In this document: positions 1 to 14,100 of the stretch, piece by piece | Position numbering within the stretch: position 1 is the first letter of the stretch | How the letters are laid out: every line of letters begins with the position of its first letter | DNA from: Gonocerus acuteangulatus | Taxonomy: Eukaryota > Arthropoda > Insecta > Hemiptera > Coreidae | DNA: 64,000 bases | Assembly: GCA_946811695.1 (NCBI GenBank) | Contig: OX328123.1 | Coordinates: forward strand, 33,511,373 to 33,575,372 | Direction: 5' to 3' | Notes under the pieces: generated by a model | The model's input: only the letters and a program-made list of their open reading frames with translations | Databases searched by the model: none | What the model was told of the DNA's origin: nothing | Made by a program: the position numbers and the translations under genes

Positions 1-283
1 ATATTTCATACTTCCAGTATAAAAAAATATAAATAATTAATATTATTACAATTTGGCCCAACCAACTTGGGGCAAATAAATAACATTTTAAATAAATATA
101 TGGATTTTAATAATTATAATAATATGAAAAATATAAGAAGTACTAGTTTCTAATCAAAACCCTCGAAATAGATTAATGGAATATGCAAGTTTTTTTCAGT
201 CTTATAAATTAATTTTTTATAATGAGAAATTGATTAGCCATAGAGAAAAAAATGACTTTTCATTTAATATTTAATTACATTTT

Positions 284-289
284 TTTATT
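284..289 (-). promoter_or_regulatory. Poly(A) signal of the carboxylesterase gene
   Basis: AATAAA on the minus strand (TTTATT as printed), about 75 nt beyond the stop codon at 362-364. This suits a short 3' UTR. Other AT-rich matches exist further out, so the real cleavage site is uncertain. Confidence 0.45.
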
Positions 290-361
290 GTTTAATCTTA
301 ATTATAAATAACTTTACATTTTTGGTTCTTAAGATAGCAGTGAATGTCAAGTGTATTTTGT

Positions 362-539
362 CTACTTTTTCATTGGAGTTTCCATCTTTTCCCTGAAGCT
401 GAGGCCTTTCCAGAATTTGTATCGCTCTTCGATTAATCCTTTTCTCAAATGAAATCCTTTAGAGTCAATGTGAATGTATTCATGGCTTCCTGCTGTCCAT
501 TTTTTCCATTTCACGTCACTTTCCTCAATAGTTGGCACT
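362..539 (-). CDS. Carboxylesterase coding exon 10 (C-terminus)
   Basis: Encodes the final residues 489-546 after completing split codon 488. It follows an acceptor TTTCCAATTTCCAG and ends at a TAG at 362-364. It contains the typical end of the family, a hydrophobic strand (HEYIHID) followed by a basic helix with FWKGL, and finishes in METPMKK. The preceding intron 9 is 8.1 kb long. Confidence 0.88.
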
Positions 540-796
540 CTGGAAATTGGGAAAAAGTTACTTTCTTCTGTAATTTTATATTTCAAACTGAAAATATCAG
601 TATCTATAGGATAATTGCTCCAATAGTGGTCTCTTAACAGATCTTATTTAGAAAATAAAAGACACAGGAGGAAGAATGGGTTTTCATAAGCATTCGAAGC
701 ATTATGAGAAGTTGTGGGGCTGAATTTGAAATGGCACCACCTTTCATCTGCTACTGATCTTACAGTTAAGGGGTAGTGCAAAATTAGTGTTTAATT

Positions 797-866
<70 letters not shown>

Positions 867-1860
867 TAATCGTCACACACATTCCAATGTTTTTAAAAAA
901 ACCAACCACATCAAAGTCTGAAGTTGGTGTCCACTATATAAAAAAAGTCCGACTCGCAGGAACTGCATCATCTTAGCGCCGTTCCATTCACACACAAACA
1001 GTAATTACTTTGTTTAGATCATTCTTAATGTAAACACATATTCCAAAGAAAAGCAAGATTGTCGGCAAGGCACAAGAAACTATTCTAAGCGAAAATTACT
1101 CTTTCCGCCGCTTCAAGTTTCGCTCTACGAAGACTCTACTAGGAATATGTTTCTAATTGACTTAACTTGCTTTACTAACCTATCCATTTTAGTGTTAAAT
1201 GCAATTAAAAACACTTACCTACTCATTTTACTGTTAAATGCAATTAAACAAAATAAAATTGTACAAGAAAATTAGAACGTAGTGTTATATTTTAATGTGC
1301 TATGCCACATACAACCACAAAATATAATGATATTTCTACTATAGCATTTGGCTGCATGACTTACTACAGGTAAAATATCTGTCAACTCTTGATTTATGAA
1401 GTGCAATAAAAGCCTACCTGCCTGGTAGCTCGTTCGGGCAGGTGTCTGACCCTACACAGTGTTCTCTTTCACATTCTCTTTCAGCAAGAACTGCGTCATC
1501 TTAAGACGTATCCGGTGTCATCCATAACTTAAAATAGAACTAAAATTTTTTTGTTTTATTTTATGAAAATTGCTAACACCCACAGGTTAGAAGCGGAAAT
1601 TCCTCAATCTAAAGCAAGACTCTCAAAGTCAATTCAAAATACAAACACGCTTTTCAATTACTTAACATGTTTTATTGAAATAAATGCAATCAAAATAACA
1701 GCAAGCAATTAAAAACTAAGGCAAACCGAGAAAAACAAAAAACAATTAAAAACGAAGGTTAACAGAGACAAAAAAGAGGAGTAGATACAATTATTAGTTT
1801 GTTTTGATCTTTCGTTAAAAAGTCCGACTCGCAGGAACTGCGTCATCTTAGCGCGGTTCC

Positions 1861-1922
<62 letters not shown>

Positions 1923-3160
1923 GGCACATCTACATCTAGGTCATTAGCGCCGACATCCAGGGTGTAGCGAGGAATTTCACCAGCGAGCCGTGGGATGATA
2001 AAATTCCTGCCGGAGGTTGGGCATCGAACCCACCATCTCCCGCTTATGAATCCAAGGCGCTAGCCATTAGACCACGGGAGACCCCGGTTCCTGTTCATAT
2101 CCCTATTCTCATTTGAAAAGCATAGAATAGAAACAGATAATATTTTCCTCGGCCTTTGTTGAAAGGGTTTTATGGCTATACCTGGGGGTCAGGTCCGCAA
2201 GACCCTAGAATCCTCTTCTACCGATACTTCATTTCATACGTTTCAATGAATTGGAAAATATCAAATATTTTCACACATTCCTGTGTTCTTTTACTATAGT
2301 AATAATTCTACAGATAAAATCAATTGAAAAATAAAATAGAAAAACCAACAGCATAAAGGCAATTGAAAATATTCAAAAGACGTCATCGAATCTTTTTCTC
2401 TTGGCAAGCTATATTTCTAACAATGAATTGTTTTTCTTATTTTGCCTAATCTGTTTTATTGTAAAATACATTATCCAACTATAAGCAATTAAAAAATAAC
2501 AAGGAATAAAAACAGACAAGAAGAACAGTTCGAATAAGCAAAATCAATTACTTTAATGGTTGAAGCACTTATTTCTCCGATTGACATCGCCTAATCAAAA
2601 CTTTCATCAGAACCTTTTTTGTAGAGCATTTAGTAAGCTTTCTAATGGTATTCTTTTGTTTACCAAGATTCTCAACCTTTTTCGAGATATTAAGGAAAAT
2701 ATACAAAGTTACCAAAACTTTTTAAGTCTGTTAATAAAATATTTTATTCTAACCTTTCCTTAACTCCAAACGTAACCAAAATTTCAACATATTAGTTTTG
2801 ATGAAAGTAGAACATGCAGAAAATGTTTCAACTGAATCCCATGATTCTAAGTACCCAAACCAAAACCGGTATTCAAAAAATATTTTTCCAATTTTCTCGA
2901 AAACGGTTAAAGCTATCGCCTTGAAAATGGTTTCATTCGTTTTCTTAGCCCAGGAATCATATAAAACGAGTACTTAGAAGCTTATGAACTCAAAAACGTA
3001 AGCGTTACGATTTTTTTTGCGCGAATTTCGCCCCAAACGCCATCTTCCAGTAGGCGGATTTTGCTGGTTAACGAACTTGACCTTTCAAATTGGACGAAGG
3101 ATTTTTGTACCAAATTTCATCAAAATCGGACCATTCGTCTTCTAGCTAGAGAGCGAACAG

Positions 3161-3248
<88 letters not shown>

Positions 3249-4791
3249 AAATTTGAACCACCGTTATTTTCGGTCTCTAGGGGTTCTGAAACGCGAAATT
3301 TTCTAGTCGGCACTTCCGGATTGTTTCATTGTATCAACCCTATAAGCGGGGTTCCTCCCTATGGGGGAGGGAGGAACCGCGCTAAAATGATAAATCTCTT
3401 TTCCATTTTCTTATCTTGTTTTACTCCTACTAGAAGAAATAATAAAATAACAAGAAATAAAAACAGGCAAAAAGAACCGTTCAAATAAACGAAAGTTTTA
3501 TGCACTTATTTCACCGATTGACATCGCTTCATCAAAAAATTCTTCACAATCTTTTTTGTGGAGCATTTAGTAATCTTTCTAATGGTAACCTTCCACATAC
3601 CTAGATTCTCAACCGTTTTTGAGATATTAAGGAAAATATACGGAGGGGGCCTAATAGATATTCATACGGCATCTGAGAATCCCAAGACTCCGTAAAAACA
3701 AAATATTGTTTCTACTTATACGTATCCTGTTTTATTGACAAATACATTTGACATAAGCAATTACAAAAATAACAGCAGTCAAAAAAAGACTGCGGGAAGC
3801 ACACAAATAGATCCGTTTATATAAACGAAAATAATTAACTAAGTTTTGAGGGCTTATATCTCCTAATATGAACATCCCATCAAAAATTCCTTCAAAAAAT
3901 TTTTTGTAGAAAATTTAGCAAGCTGTCGAACTGTTAAATTTCACTTTCCACGATTTCCAAACCGTTTTCGAGATATTAATGAATGTATACGAAGTTCCCA
4001 AAACTTTTCATGTCTGGTAATAAAATATTTTATTCAAACCCTTCCTTTACTCCAAACGTAACCAAAATTTCAACATATTAGTGTTGATGAAATTTGAACA
4101 TGCAGAAAATGTTTCAACTGAATCCCATAATTCTAAGTACCAAAATCAAAGACAAAAAGAACAGTTTGAATAAGCGAAATCAATTACTTTAAAGTTTTAA
4201 GCACTTATTTCTCCGATTGACATCGCCTAATCAAAACTTTCATCAGAACCATTTTTGTCGAGCATTTAGTAAGCTTTCTAATGGTAACTTTCCGTTTACC
4301 AAGATTCTCAACCTTTTTCGAGATATTAAGGAAAGTATACAAAGTTACCAAAATTTTTTATGTCTGTTAATAAAATATTTTATTCTAACCCTTCCTTAAC
4401 TCCAAACGTAACAAAAATGTCAACATATTAGTTTTAATGAAAGTAGAACATGCAGAAAATGTTTCAACTGAATCCCATGATTCTAAGTACCCAAAACAAG
4501 AACGGTATTCAAAAACTATTTTTCCAATTTTCTCGAAAACGGTTAAAGCTATCGCCTTGAAAATGGTTTCATTCATTTTGCTAGCCCAAGAAGCCTTTAA
4601 AACGTGTACTTACAAGCTTATGAACTCAAAAACGTAAGCGTTACGATTTTTTTTGCACGAATTTCACCCCAAACGCCATCTTCCAGTGGACGGATTCTTC
4701 TGGTTAACGAACTTGACCTTTCAAATTAGACGAAAGATTTTTGTACCAAATTTCATCAAAATCGGACCATTCGTCTTCGACCTACAGAGCG

Positions 4792-4829
<38 letters not shown>

Positions 4830-7800
4830 AATTTGAACCACCATCATTTTCGGTCTCTAGGGGTTCTGAAACGCAAAATTTTCTAGTCGGCACTTCCGGA
4901 TTGTTTCATTGTATCAACCTTATAAGTGGGGTTCCTCCCTATGGGGGAGGGAGGAACCGCGCTAAAAAGCATTATTGGCTTTTCATAAGTGAACACCTGA
5001 TGTCCACCATTGATGTTTTCACATTTTTCTTTTCTTTTTTGTTAATTTTCACAGTCCATATTATTGTCGTCACTTAACGGACATGCTAAATTAATAATTT
5101 TATGTTATATCTGTATTTACCAATAATGGACATATGATGTTCGTTAATGATTCACAAACTGTCCTGTTTGATAGCCAAAATTTATGCTATTAAAGTGGAA
5201 ATTATTGTTAATGTCTGTAGAAGTTATTATTGTTTTTAATCTAATGATAAGATATTTTTTGTTTGTTTTCTTTTTAACTCATTGCATAGGGAAAGTTACA
5301 TTCAGTACCAGCGTCTAGATTTGAGCTGCTCCTTGTGTATACATCTCATGTAGTCGCAGTTCTTTAATTAAAGTTATTTATCACGGTGTGTTGTGATAAT
5401 TATTTTGAATCGTACAGTTTATGGACCTATTCCAATGTAATTAGTCAGTGAATAAGTGTTATAAATTGGTGTAAGTCTGCAAAGTTTTGGCAAGTCTGTC
5501 CATCGGCTGGTCACTTTAAGTTCAGTTTCTCTCCGTTTCATTTTTGGAAATTCTTGTCTATTATCTTGGATACTATTGTGAGAATGAGCACAGACAAGCT
5601 CGAGGGCCAATCAAATTGTAGAGGCTGGAAATTTCAGATGACCATAGTGCTCAAGTGTAATGGACGCAATTGAGGGCAAGCTTGAATACCCAGTCAAAAC
5701 AAAAGAGAGTGCTGATGTGACAGCAATTACCGAACATAATCGCCAGTTAAATGCACTAGAAAAAGTTGAATTTGGAGCTCAGCAACTTATAGTAAACAAA
5801 ATGTCTTCATTTTCGGCATTGACTACAGACTTGTTTGGTGTTATGTGTTTGGCTTTTAGTCTTATTTTTTGTTTTATATAATGGCTGAAAAGAAGCAAAT
5901 TTGAAGAAAAAAGAAATTTCAGGAGAACTTACATGTTCGCTCTTAAGTGGAGTTCAGAAAAAGGAGAGTCTACTTCTTCCCCCTGGAAGGATGCCAGGGA
6001 ACCAAGAAAAAATAAATTTCCCAAGAAAATGTACTCTTTTGAAAATCCTTGTAGGTACAGATTACAGCCTTGTAGCCTTTTATTATTCAAGGATCGGATT
6101 TTTAAAAAAGTCCGTCACGCAGGAGCTGCATAACTAAGCACTTTCCTCAGAATTTGGGTAGTATTATGCTTTCCAGAATAATTTCTCTCTCTCTTCAGTG
6201 GTAGAAAGCGCTCCTTGCGGCGGCCTTGCGAACCTACGCCTGGCGGGCTATTCTATTGAAATATATTACAAAGTAAACCCCCCTTTCCGATAGACCGATT
6301 TAGATCATTTTTACAAAACGTCTTTCTCATGAGTTACCTACGACGTATACCGCGTTTCGTTACAATACAGCAGAAATTATGACCGGTATGAGTATATTTG
6401 TAATTTGGGACCGGAGTAAACCCCCCCTCCTAATAAACCGATTTTGTTTATTTTTACAACACATATTTACCTGTAGATTACCACTACGAATACCGAGTTT
6501 CGTCGAAATATAACAAAAATCACGGCTGGTAGTGGTGAATTGGCATTGTGGGTCCGGAGTAAACCCCCCTCCTAATGAACCGATTTAGTTTATTTTTACA
6601 TCTCACTTTTCTCTTTATATTACTACTACGAATACCAAGTTTCGTTGAAATATAACAAATATTACGGCTGGCATGGTCAAATTAGTGTTTTGGGTTCGGG
6701 GTAAACCCCCCCTTCCGGTGGACCGATTTTGGTGGTTAACGAACTCGTTCAATCGTTTGCTAATTGAATGCTATATACAAAGTTTCGTGAAGAAAAAACA
6801 AAAACTCTGGCCGCTATCGTGTTAACAGACACACATATATATTGTAATGATCTAAAAGGGGGTGCTCTAGAAAGAGTCAGTTTCTGGCATAGCAAAGAGT
6901 AGCATTCCTATTCAAAATAAAGGCTAAGTTATATTCCATAAGACCATCACAAATATTATCTTTTGTCAACAAATTAAATAAATAAAAGAGTAATAAAAGA
7001 GAATAATATAAGAGTATGGATAGGAATTGGCAGTGCTTAGCTTTGCAGTATTTATTTATTTTTAAAGGCAGTGTGAAATGAAAGAAGATTCCAAAGTCTC
7101 GGCTAGGAGCGATAAGGCATAGAGAGATACATGTTTCCCAGGAAGATAAGAATAGAGGAGCTTCCAAAGATGACCTTTGAACATCCAGGTGGTGATCGCT
7201 GTAGACAAACACCCTTGGTATGGTGGGAGTAACGCCTCTATAAAAAGGGCCTTCCCCCACCACTCGATCGCACTCCAGCGCCAACGAAGGGCCAGAGCAC
7301 TCTCATTCGAGCGCCAGAGACGAAGGGCACACAATCTCGCTGCAGAACCAGCTGGTCAGCCGACACCAAGCTCTCACTTCATCTTATCATGATGGCCAGA
7401 CACCACTCCATGATCTAGCAGCCGACCATCATTCTCCTCAACATGCCGACATAACTACAACCAGTCTACCTCTTCACTTCCAGAACATCATCTGTATCAT
7501 AAGCTGAGTATACCTCAATAACTGCCAATCTTCAATTACATTCAACAGCTATCTAAAATTTCATAATGGACAATATTTATATTTTAATATATAAGTTAAT
7601 ATTTTAATTATGTTCTAACTTTTCTTAAATAACCCAACATTGATACAATTATATGAGTCAAGCACTTTTTCTTTTTTATGTTTTATTTTATAACACAGCC
7701 ATGCCAAATCATAAATTATATATTTTATTCAATATAAGTCAATTATTTCCAACTCTATTTTATTTACTATGAACCTTTCTCCTGGTATTTAATATGGTCT

Positions 7801-8053
7801 CAACACATAAAAGGACAGATGGTAAGAAGTGGTTCTAATTTGATATTTCTCATGCTTTTCTTTCAGGAAATTTATTAAATTAATTTAATTATTCAAATAG
7901 TTTTTTTCATAAATCCGTATGTGGTGAGTTTGGTAATTTTAAATAAACCCTGAGATATAATGAAAATATAATAAAAACATTTCTAAATCAACTTTTTCTA
8001 TAATAACTCTTAAATATAATTTAATTTTCTTTTTCTGCCCCAACCAAAACACC

Positions 8054-8120
<67 letters not shown>

Positions 8121-11100
8121 TTTATCGGGGGTCATTTTCGGTGTCTACTAGGTAGGATCGATAAAGATTTGAAGAAATTTTTCAAAAATTCCGCCATGAG
8201 AGCAACCTCAATAGCTACTTTCCTTCGGAGGAAAGTGCTAAAACAATTCATCCCTTCAAAAAGCAACCATTTTGCGATAAAATCGTTTGCATCATGCGAT
8301 AGCACAACGGGAAATATTTTGGATTTACACATCTAAACAGTTAGCTGCACAGTCTTCACCAATTCAAACAAGGAGACTGAAGAATCAGGCGATTTAAAGG
8401 CAAATTTCGTTGATTTTAAACACTTTTCTTTGACAAATGGTATACCATTCCTGTTCTTTTAACATGGTTTTATGGTTGAGCAACTAATGCAGTTGGCACA
8501 GTGTTGAAAATAATGTCACTCATTAATGTTAATCGAGTAATTATTTACTCGAGTAAGTGCCCAACACTGATTCCGAGCACCTTTAAATGCCAGGGTCTAC
8601 ACTTTGGCTTTTTTGTTTGTTTATTCATATTTCCGTAAAAAGTAGAATATTAATAATTCTTACCCATTCTTCATAAAGCTCAAAATGATTTTGATCAAAG
8701 ATTTTGACATCTTCAGATCTTCTTCACTGTCTATTTTAGGGAATATGTCATTAGCTGTTACATTCCAAATGAACCCATACTCAAGGTTATGTATTGCACC
8801 TGAAAAAAAAAAAAAAAAAAAAAGGAATATATGTAAATCTCAATATAACAATATTTTGCCGAAACAATTATTGACATCTCCTTAAACTAGACAAAACATA
8901 CATATAAATAGCATACCTGTAAATAACTAATAGAGGATGTAATAAACAAATGTCAAGAGAGCCAATTTAAAATCAACCCAAAAAATAATATTTACCTTTT
9001 TATGATGAATTATTGCAACAGTAACCTCTGCATAGCAAAAAGTACCTTTTTATAACAAATTATTCCTATTATAACAATAGAAAAAGTCTCGACTTGAATT
9101 TTTGCTAGCCCTCCTCCAACTCTTCCAGTGAATTTGTTACAGAGATGGGCATAATTTTATTTATAAATAAAAATACGAATTTATTCGTACTTCGTATATT
9201 TGTGAATAAGAATATAAATAAATTCGTACTTCATATATTTGTGAATACGAATATAAATAAATTTGTATTCATAAGTGTGAATACTAATTTATTTTTATTC
9301 GCATATATTAAACATAAAAATACAAATAAAATTTTATTCGCAAATTTTTCTGCGAATACAAATAAATTCACAGAAAAAATTGTAAATAATCGCAGAAAAT
9401 GTGAATATTTACAAAAAATCAAGTGATTACAAAAAAATCACATTAAAATATACGAATAAAAATTTATTTATTTTTTTTTTTTTTTTTGAATGGACGTACA
9501 GATGACAAAATGTGTCCCTGCAGCATGGCTGGTGGTCCCGCGGTGGACTCGGGGTAAACAAAAAATCTAGGCGATAATAACCTAGACGTTAAACGCCTTA
9601 AAAAAAAAAAAAAAAATCACCTTTAATAACTTTCGTAATATCATCTTAATACGAATAAATTCATTATTTATTTGCGAATTTTATTATGAATAAATTTGTA
9701 TTCACAAATTATAATGCAAATAAATTTGTATTCGTATATTTTAATGTGATTTTTTTTGTAATCACTTGATTTTTTGTAAATATTCACATTTTTTGTGATT
9801 ATTTACAATTTTTTCTGTGAATTTATTTGTATTCGCAGAAAAATTTGCGAATAAAATTTTATTTGTATTTTTATATTTAATATATGTGAATAAAAATAAA
9901 TTCGTATTCACACTTATGAATACGAATTTATTTATATTCGTATTCACAAATATATGAAGTACAAATTTATTTATATTTGTATTCACAAATATATGAAGTA
10001 GGAATAAATTTGTATTTTTATTTATAAATAAAATGCCCATCTCTGATTTGTTATATAGAAGTCAACAAATAATTTTGGATACCTGAACACATTGAGTCCC
10101 AAGGAAAAAATGGTTAACCCCTTTGTTGCTCTGAACGAGTTAACTCCTCATGAAGATTAGATAGTTAGCCGTCGAGGTGATAAGTAAAGGTGGAACAGTT
10201 GGGATTCGACTAAAAAAAACCTCAATACGATTTTTGTAAAAAAAATCTATATTCAGGACGTTTCAGGAGTTAACTCCTGTTCGATTTGCAGGAGCCCAGA
10301 CTCTCCACACGAGACAACTCATTTTCTACTGTCAGTACCCCTTATGCTCCACACGAGTTAACTTGTGGCCAGTATTAGCCCTGTATGTTGCTTCTTCGGC
10401 CTGGTGCTACGAACTCGTATAAAACCAGCGGGACCTAGCGAGAATAAGGAGCATTCTCAGCTTTATTAATTTACCTCGAGTAATGAGTGCTGCCCAAAGT
10501 AAGCAGGTGACAGATACTTGTGTACCTTGGTGAATTCCTAAATAAATTATTGAACTTTTAATGATAATTTCAAAGAAAGTGGAAGATTTACTCAGGGCCA
10601 AATTTCATCATCAATTGAACAACTCCAAGCTACACGACTTTGTCACAACCTTAGCATAAAAAAAAGGGAATAACAAGAGGACATATCAAGGATGTCAAAA
10701 TTACAAGCAAAAATGTAAACATCGCATGTTGTATAAGAACAAAATAAAAAAAAAGAGAGAGCATGCTTCATGAAAGTCCAGCGGTAAAAAAAAATGTGTA
10801 TGGATAAGAAAATACTTATTGGGAAAAACCTATCTATTGGCAAAGAGCATTATATTCCCTTCAATAATATATAAGACTTTACTATTCTATGTATTTTCCT
10901 TCAACAGCTCTTTACTGTAATTGCAGGCCACCAGGCCTCCAATTACAGTGAAGAACAACTTTTACCAATGGATGGAGATATAATAAATTAGAAAAATTAT
11001 AAATTAATTTCCAGAAAATAATAATTTATTTTTGGAATTTCCAAGAATAATAGAGAACACTGTTACCTGAGTATCAATATCGTAACAGTTATCAGGTACC

Positions 11101-14100
11101 TGTTCCTGGATAACAGTTACCCGGGAGGGAGGTAACAATCACTCAATAAAAACAAGGTTGTAAAAATAATTTCTTCTACTTGAAACTAAATACATAAAGT
11201 ACAACATGCCAGGCAAAAATAATAAAAGAGCATTTTCAGAATAAAATAATAATAAATAACATGCTTTACTTGCTTATAAAAAATACGTCGAGAGCATTCA
11301 TTAAATCATTAAATATTACTTACTAACTAATGGCCATCGATCAAAGTTGCTTGGGCATACCCTCAGTGGTTTTTATTACACTTGACTTCGCCCCGCACAG
11401 TATAATTCACAAATTATATTACTCTAGCAACAAACTAAAACAACTACACAACGTGCGGTTCCTAGAACCCGAGAAGAAAGGCTTATCGGCTTTATCCAAC
11501 GCACAACGAAGCCTTACTTCTCAGTCTCTTCAAAGAGGTACGAGCAACAGACGCGATTATTTGCTGATGCAGGTAGCTCCCGCTACAACACAAAAGATTT
11601 CTCTTCAAGGCTTATGCTTGAAATGAAAAAAAAAAAAAAATGTATGACTCACCAAATATAAGTTTCTCATCCAATCCCGGAAGAGCATAATTTGTTGGAA
11701 TGTAGTCGAAATGGTAAAAATATACATCTCCTTTGTGTTTGTCAGCACCTTCCAAAACAGCCATATTCATGAAGCTATCACCCATCAACTATTAAACAAA
11801 TAAAATAATTATCAATTGCATTTTATTCATAAGTATTTATGAAAACTTTATTTAATTTAAAGTTTAAACGTTATAATGCCTTCTAGTCTGATAATTATTT
11901 GGAAATGCTCTTGTATCCTTGCCTGACAATTATATGATACCCCACATGATGGGTTTTGGACGGAATGATGGGTTTCCAAAGGAACAACAAGCATAAAACA
12001 GGTGCCCCCCTGGGAGCGGAGTAAAACACAACTTTTCAGGATTTTTCTATTTCTGCCTTTAATAACACTCTAATGCCTATCATTCTGCAAATTTTCAAGT
12101 CTCTAGCTTCTTGGGAAGTGCTTAATAATTTTGATGAGTGAGTGAGTCCTATAAATTCCAATTTTCCATCGCCTATATCTCAGAAACACTTCAGTGTAGA
12201 ATTATGAAACTTTCAAATTTTACCCACATCTAGTAGTATAACACCTGTGTAAAATTTCATAAGTTTATCTTAATCTGACTCAAAGTTATGAGAAAGTGAA
12301 AATCGGCTCTAATACGTTGTGTACTATACACACAGTTTACATAGGCCAGAACATGGCCTGGCGCACTACTGTGCGCCTAGATATTGGTAAAAGCCATTAA
12401 AAATAAAATATGTTAAATAATAGAAATTATCACTATACTGTGAGTTTTGGAGCGAGAAAACAAAAATTACAGCCTTTATGGGCACATTTATATGTAGGAC
12501 AGAACTGTGAGGTTTGAGGCAATGACCCACTTTACCTTGTCTACTGGAGTTAACAATGTAAGCTGATTTCTGTTGTAAAAAACAAAAATTGTGGCTATCA
12601 TGTTAACAGACTTACTCATATAGATAGACAGATATAAATTTTCATGAGGGTCAACCAAATTTAATGTTTATTCATTTTGAGAGTGGGAAACATGAATTTG
12701 TCATTAGTTTTCAATATGAATTTTTTTTTAACGTGTTGTTCTTGATTGCCATCCACTTTATTCAGAATTTGTGTTGTCTTGCGATATGCTCTAACATTAA
12801 AATACAAAATATAAAAAAAAAAAAAAAATAATAAAAATAAAACTTTTTTATCACATTAGTTATATTGACAAATTCCTTCAGTGTTATCTCCTCATTTGGA
12901 AGATAAAACTTTCTGAGTTCCTTTGTAACTGTGCCAGGATCTGAAGCTGTGGCATAATATAATAATGATAAAGGTGCTTTTTGATTAAAGTTCCTCGAAA
13001 ACTCTTTAAAATCAAAGTCCTTTGACGAAAAGCCTGAAAAGTGAAGAAGAACTTATTATTTATTTAGTATTATTACTTATACCTCCCTGAGCAGTTAAAA
13101 AAGCAGCCCACATAAATTGACGCCATAGCAAGAGTGGTTGAGATTTCTTTTAAATCTGTTTTGTGATTTTCATTTAATTAAATGAATTGCTCCTTGAGTA
13201 GGTTTACTTAAATAAGCCAACAAAAAAATCGTTGGATTAGGACTGGCATTTGCACTCATTATGAGGAAAGTAATATGAGAAAATTTAATATTATGAGTTA
13301 AAGGCTGCATGAAAGAGCACCGACAATAGAAAAGGTAAGGGCAGTTTAGGAAGTAGTAATTCATGAAAAATTCCCAGTAATTTATGGACTAAAAAAAGTG
13401 CATTATAATTTTTTATAACACAAAGGTGATTACCAGCCCTAAACAGAGTTATAAACTTCATCTAACATAAACATGGTGAGCATCAATAAATGTTTTTGGA
13501 TCAGATATAATTGTTTTTAAATTACTGACCTTTTGCCTCTTATAAGAGTATGTTTAAAATGTTAACTTACTGAATGTAAACATAAGGCCCTCAGCTGACG
13601 TCATTCCCATGAACACAGGCACAGGATTGTGTGACCATTTGCTTGGAGTTCCAACAATGAATGAGTTAGCTCCAGGTTCTTCAATTACTGGAATAAATTC
13701 GAAAGGGCCATCCTAGAAAAATTCAGAACACACATCTACTTCCAATGGTATGAATGAGGTTGTGTTGTTTATGAAACAGGGCTTAATAACTAATATAGAA
13801 AATTTTTCAATGAAAGAAGAAAGTAAATACAATCTATACTAATTTTTCAAGGTATGTTTGTGTTTTCTAATCGCAATTGTTGATTTTTCTAGCCTTCTGA
13901 GGTACTATTTAAGAGTTATGTACTAAATCCGGGCTTAACCCAATTAACTCAAATTGCAATTTGAAAAAGTAGTCTCTAGTGAAAACTCGGTAGACATGAT
14001 GCCCCACCAATGAAGAACATTCATTTAAAAAAAAATAAAAACGAAATTGGTTCATTAGAAGTTGGGGTTTACTCTGTATTGTGTTAAAAATTGAATGAAC

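Larger units (their letters stand above)
6106..8243 (+). mobile_element. Helentron-like family 2 element interrupted by an LTR
   Basis: Starts AAAAAGTCCGTCACGCAGGA then CTAAGCACTTTCC. It ends with the hairpin CTTTCCTTCGGAGGAAAG followed by TGCTAAAA near 8243. It shares the first bases and overall layout with family 1 but differs inside, with several copies of an imperfect unit containing GTAAACCCCCC. The internal (TA)n is split by a 1.2-kb insertion (6843-8056). Complete sister copies are at 21462-22733 (minus) and 56528-57650 (plus). Confidence 0.6.
540..8663 (-). other. Carboxylesterase intron 9 with dense repeats
   Basis: Lies between exons 10 and 9 and has correct GT (8663) and AG (540) ends. 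It holds a (TA)n tract, two families of Helentron-like elements, a tRNA-derived SINE, a copia gag remnant and a probable solo LTR, each listed separately. I see no additional host exon. Short open frames here that read as alternating Ile-Tyr come from the (TA)n tracts. Confidence 0.85.
8800..11652 (-). other. Carboxylesterase intron 8
   Basis: GT at 11652 and AG at 8800. It contains the 906-bp fold-back hAT element at 9140-10045. The remainder (10054-11652) is AT-rich unique-looking sequence. A fragment near 10848-10905 (TTCCCTTCAATAATATATAA) recurs near 45234-45290 and 45595-45635, showing a further dispersed repeat. I see no host exon here. Confidence 0.8.

Noticed and set aside
3061..3306. 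Open frame with long alternating Ile-Tyr stretch (similar ones near 4653, 39578, 57393, 59499)
   Set aside because: Translation of (TA)n tracts inside Helentron-like elements or next to the palindrome. There is no conserved domain and both strands read alike.
6877..7284. 135-codon minus-strand open frame
   Set aside because: Lies within the probable LTR, has no recognisable domain, and overlaps another open frame on the same strand. Chance is more likely.
9145..10040. Two 92-93-codon frames rich in Asn, Lys and Phe
   Set aside because: They are the two inverted arms of the fold-back hAT element read in opposite directions, produced by the AATAAATTTGTATTC repeat.
11330..11626. 98-codon plus-strand open frame
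   Set aside because: No recognisable domain, no splice context, and located in an intron on the opposite strand.
11653..11788. Idea that the esterase lacks its catalytic His
   Set aside because: Exon 8 ends before that region. Exon 9 (8664-8799) joins in phase and supplies GAIHNLE.
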